In this document: positions 21,901 through 23,721 of the stretch, one piece after another
Numbering within the stretch: the stretch's first letter is position 1
How the letters are laid out: every line of letters starts with the position of its first letter
From: Ettlia oleoabundans
Lineage: Eukaryota; Chlorophyta; Chlorophyceae; Chlamydomonadales
DNA length: 23,721 nt
Assembly: GCA_019693395.1 (NCBI GenBank)
Contig: JAAMXP010002033.1
Coordinates: 1-23,721 of the forward strand
Direction: 5' to 3'
Made by a program: the position numbers and the translations under genes
Notes under the pieces: generated by a model
Seen by the model: only the letters and a program-made list of their open reading frames with translations
Told to the model about the DNA's origin: nothing
The model's database searches: none

Positions 21901-22102
21901 TCTTCCATCTGCAGCAGAAGCAGAGCGAGTCAGATAGGTCGAAGGCCGCGGCACTGCCAACCCTTCAGACGTAATCCTGCCCTCGTCCTGCAATTGATCC
22001 CCACCTTCAAGCACGCACCTGCACGCCTTTGACGCCCATTCGCTCTAAGAGCTCCGTAAATACACCCGGATCGCTCTCTATGGTTGTCCAATGATCCGAC
22101 AT
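18944..22102 (-). CDS. UCHL5: Ubiquitin C-terminal hydrolase UCH37/UCHL5, eleven exons
   Basis: This cysteine protease removes ubiquitin at the 26S proteasome, activated by RPN13, and is also known from INO80. Exons 22019-22102, 21862-21908, 21608-21737, 21298-21397, 20951-21083, 20608-20671, 20304-20375, 20023-20097, 19595-19743, 19291-19357 and 18944-19096 join in phase into 357 residues (human about 329). The UCH domain opens with [18 protein letters not shown] and continues [12 protein letters not shown]. Catalytic residues: Q78, C84 (SNACATQ), H157 ([11 protein letters not shown]) and D172 (LYELDGL). The C-terminal domain keeps [14 protein letters not shown], then a coiled coil and the UCH37-specific ULD ([26 protein letters not shown]), ending in Q6 and DKKGA. 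Relative to animal UCH37 there is an extra Pro/Gly linker with G7 in exon 9. The ATG at 22102 gives the N terminus expected for the family. Confidence 0.96.
18962..18979 (-). repeat. Polyglutamine tract (Q6) at the UCH37 C terminus
   Basis: Six CAG codons follow the charged RAKRERE segment and precede the final DKKGA. They sit in the region that contacts RPN13 in other species, so length variation could matter; that is inference. Confidence 0.85.
21252..21270 (-). repeat. Perfect GGGT G-quadruplex motif in UCH37 intron 4
   Basis: Five CCC runs separated by single A bases on the plus strand give five GGG runs with one-base T loops in the UCH37 pre-mRNA. The motif begins about 28 bases after the exon 4 donor. 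Confidence 0.8.
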
Positions 22103-22730
22103 GTTGCAAGCTCGCAGCTAAGGGAACGCGACAATGCGAAGAGGCACTCAGGCACGGCATTGATGAAGCCAGGTCAGCGCCGCCACGTCACAAGCTCACC
22201 GGTGGAAGTCTTCAAGAACATGATTCAGGCTCTTGAATCAAGCACGTGCGACTTTCTTGGCCTCCGAACCTAGGTCTACCATGTTCCAATTGAAATTTGT
22301 GCTGGTGTCTGACACCTGATGTCACCTGGTATTACAAGAAGAGAACTGCCAAAACAGTTGCAAGCAGCTGCAGCTGGGGTAAAGTGGGATCAAATTGGCG
22401 GGATGCAAGGAATTGAAGCGAGGAGCAAGGAGAGAGGTCATTACTAGTCAACGCGTAAGAGCAGTGCTGTTGGGAGTCCAGAGGGGCGGAAGTACGCTAC
22501 TTGCCGCACCTGGGGATAACAATCCCAACCTTGATGTAATGTCGGTGCGAGGAGAAGAGGACCGTCCAGCATACAGCAGCAGACAATTAGGGAGCAAAGT
22601 AACAGAGAGGCAAGGCATCTACTAGACAAAGGGGGCGTTTGGCTCAGGTGCAATACGGTCAAGGTGGCAGGCCAAGCCTCACCACAATGAACCAAGCAGG
22701 GGCCGCATCGCTGCAGCCGTGCCAGGACTA
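22103..22730. other. Intergenic: promoter of UCH37 and 3' untranslated region of the rightmost gene
   Basis: No coding exon was recognised in these 628 bases. A minus-strand TGTAA at 22332-22336 fits the poly(A) signal of the gene ending at 22731, leaving roughly 200 bases for the UCH37 promoter. No specific promoter element is identified. Confidence 0.55.
22332..22336 (-). terminator. Poly(A) signal TGTAA of the rightmost gene
   Basis: Minus-strand TGTAA about 395 bases past the stop at 22731. The spacing resembles that of the KEN-box gene. Confidence 0.55.
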
Positions 22731-23524
22731 TCAGGCGGGAGAGCGCGGGCCGCCGCTGTTCTCTCCCCGCACAAACTCCCAGCTCTGGCCGCTGCTGTTG
22801 GAGTCGCTCGACTTGCGGCCAGGCAGCTGCTGCTTAGGGGACGGAGCGGGTGACACCGGGGCCGCCTTGCTAGCGCCTCCGCTTCCCGCGGTAACAAGCA
22901 CGGTGCTGGCTGTGAGGTCTCGAGCCGCCACGGGTGACAAGGGTGGCGTGCCAGCCGACATTCCGCTGCTGGAAAGGCTGCCGCAGCCTCCTGGATGCTG
23001 CTGCTGTTGCTGCTGCGGGTGTGGCTGCTGTATGCCGCCAGCCACGGCAGCGGGTGAGTGGTGGCGGTAGCCAGGCGGAGGCGTTGGCGAGGGTGACCTG
23101 CAGAGTAGGGCAGGAAGCAAGGGAACCAAAAGCAGTGAAGCAACGGGTCAGCACAAGGCCAGGATCAAGATGAAAAGAGTAGGCGGGATGCGTACTGCAG
23201 TTGAGGCTTGGGGGGCGAGAGTTGAGAGAAGGGGCAGTTATGGGTCAGTCTACAACCCCGAGCCCTGTTGTGCCTGCTCGCCCGTCTGTACCGCTCACTC
23301 GTCTACCTGGCGTGCTGGCTGCTGCCCCAGGCGCTGCCCTGCGGTGCAGCGGAGCTAAGCGCCGGGGCAGCCGGGCCGCGTGCCAGTAGCCCGCCAGGCC
23401 CCGCCTGCCCGCCCATCCAACCCCGATGCTCCTGCTTCTCCTCCCTCTTTTCTTCTTCAAATTCATCCACAGGCAGTGGCGGCGGCCCCAGACAGGCGCA
23501 GGCGACAACGGCAACGGGCAACAT
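22731..23524 (-). CDS. 3' end of a Pro/Ser-rich protein with C-terminal WEFV (LIR-like) motif, partial
   Basis: The last exon is 22731-23097, ending in TGA. It joins in phase, through donor GTAGAC and acceptor TCTGCAG, to an exon ending at 23307. The upstream edge of that exon is unresolved: an ATG at 23524 would make a 194-residue protein starting MLPVAVVACACLG, or an acceptor near there would continue into sequence beyond the window. The exon carries an acidic-basic stretch (DEFEEEKREEKQEHRG) and then Gly/Ala/Pro-rich sequence. The last exon has SPSPTPPP, Q6, many SP sites, a Ser/Asp-rich stretch and WEFV 16 residues from the end. The family is not recognised. The repeated SP sites and disorder fit the tail of a larger regulatory protein. 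The coding strand is supported by the phase match and the stop position, not by homology. Confidence 0.5.
22998..23015 (-). repeat. Polyglutamine tract (Q6) in the rightmost gene
   Basis: Five CAG and one CAA codon in the frame of the last exon, between QQPHP and HPGG. Its presence in this frame gives modest support to the minus-strand reading. Confidence 0.65.
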
Positions 23525-23721
23525 GCTGAGGGATGCGTGAGGCTACTAGTGGCGTCTGCGGGGTAAGAGGAGGGGGCAGGGGCGCCGGGGGACGCACGCC
23601 ACCAGGGTTGAGGCTGCCGGCTGGCGGTTGCAAGCCACTGGTGGCTCGGTGAGATAGCTACCAGTGGCAGGCACCACCCTCAGCAACTAATACTTGGTGT
23701 AGGAGGGCAAGCAGCAGGCAG

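Noticed and set aside
23268..23540. Plus-strand open frame beginning MCLLARLYRSLVYLACWLL
   Set aside because: It looks like a membrane peptide by chance. The minus strand has a phase-matched splice into a long terminal exon.
1..23721. Transposons, CRISPR arrays, tRNA or rRNA genes, viral insertions
   Set aside because: None was recognised on either strand. Intron sequences contain only short simple repeats, such as CAAG units near 7286-7301.

Overview
The window is nuclear DNA of a green alga, probably Chlorophyceae. The evidence is GC-rich, intron-dense genes, 5' splice sites mostly of the form GTG, acceptors almost always TGCAG, the algal poly(A) signal TGTAA behind several genes, polyglutamine tracts, and proteins whose closest recognisable relatives are eukaryotic. 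No bacterial operon, rRNA, tRNA, CRISPR array or transposon was recognised. The gene models below were built by hand. Every intron junction was checked for codon phase, and all five complete models keep one open frame from ATG to stop.

Layout, left to right. (1) Positions 1-70 are a contig-edge-like stretch: 12 bases identical to the end of the Tn5/Nextera mosaic end, then CA/CCA microsatellite. (2) Minus strand 258-1287: a four-exon gene for a 163-residue lysine-rich protein of unknown function. (3) Minus strand 2257-14227: a 28-exon gene for a 1873-residue SCC2/NIPBL cohesin loader. It dominates the window. (4) 14228-14580: a short divergent promoter region. (5) Plus strand 14581-15746: a three-exon gene for a 299-residue Ser/Pro-rich protein with an N-terminal KEN box. 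(6) Minus strand 16364-18596: a six-exon ADP-ribosylglycohydrolase (DraG-like) gene, tail to tail with the KEN-box gene. (7) Minus strand 18944-22102: an eleven-exon UCH37/UCHL5 deubiquitinase gene. (8) Minus strand from 22731 rightward: the 3' end of a Pro/Ser-rich protein that ends in a possible ATG8-interacting motif and runs towards or past the window edge.

Functionally, SCC2 loads cohesin on chromatin. The divergent neighbour with a KEN box could be a cell-cycle-regulated APC/C substrate, but that is inference from a short motif. UCH37 trims ubiquitin at the proteasome (via RPN13) and in INO80. The ADP-ribosylglycohydrolase removes ADP-ribose from proteins. No pathway link among these neighbours is established. 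The most notable leads are the divergent SCC2/KEN-box pair with a tiny strong-context uORF, a stop-free in-frame GC-AG intron in SCC2, and the WEFV motif in the rightmost gene.
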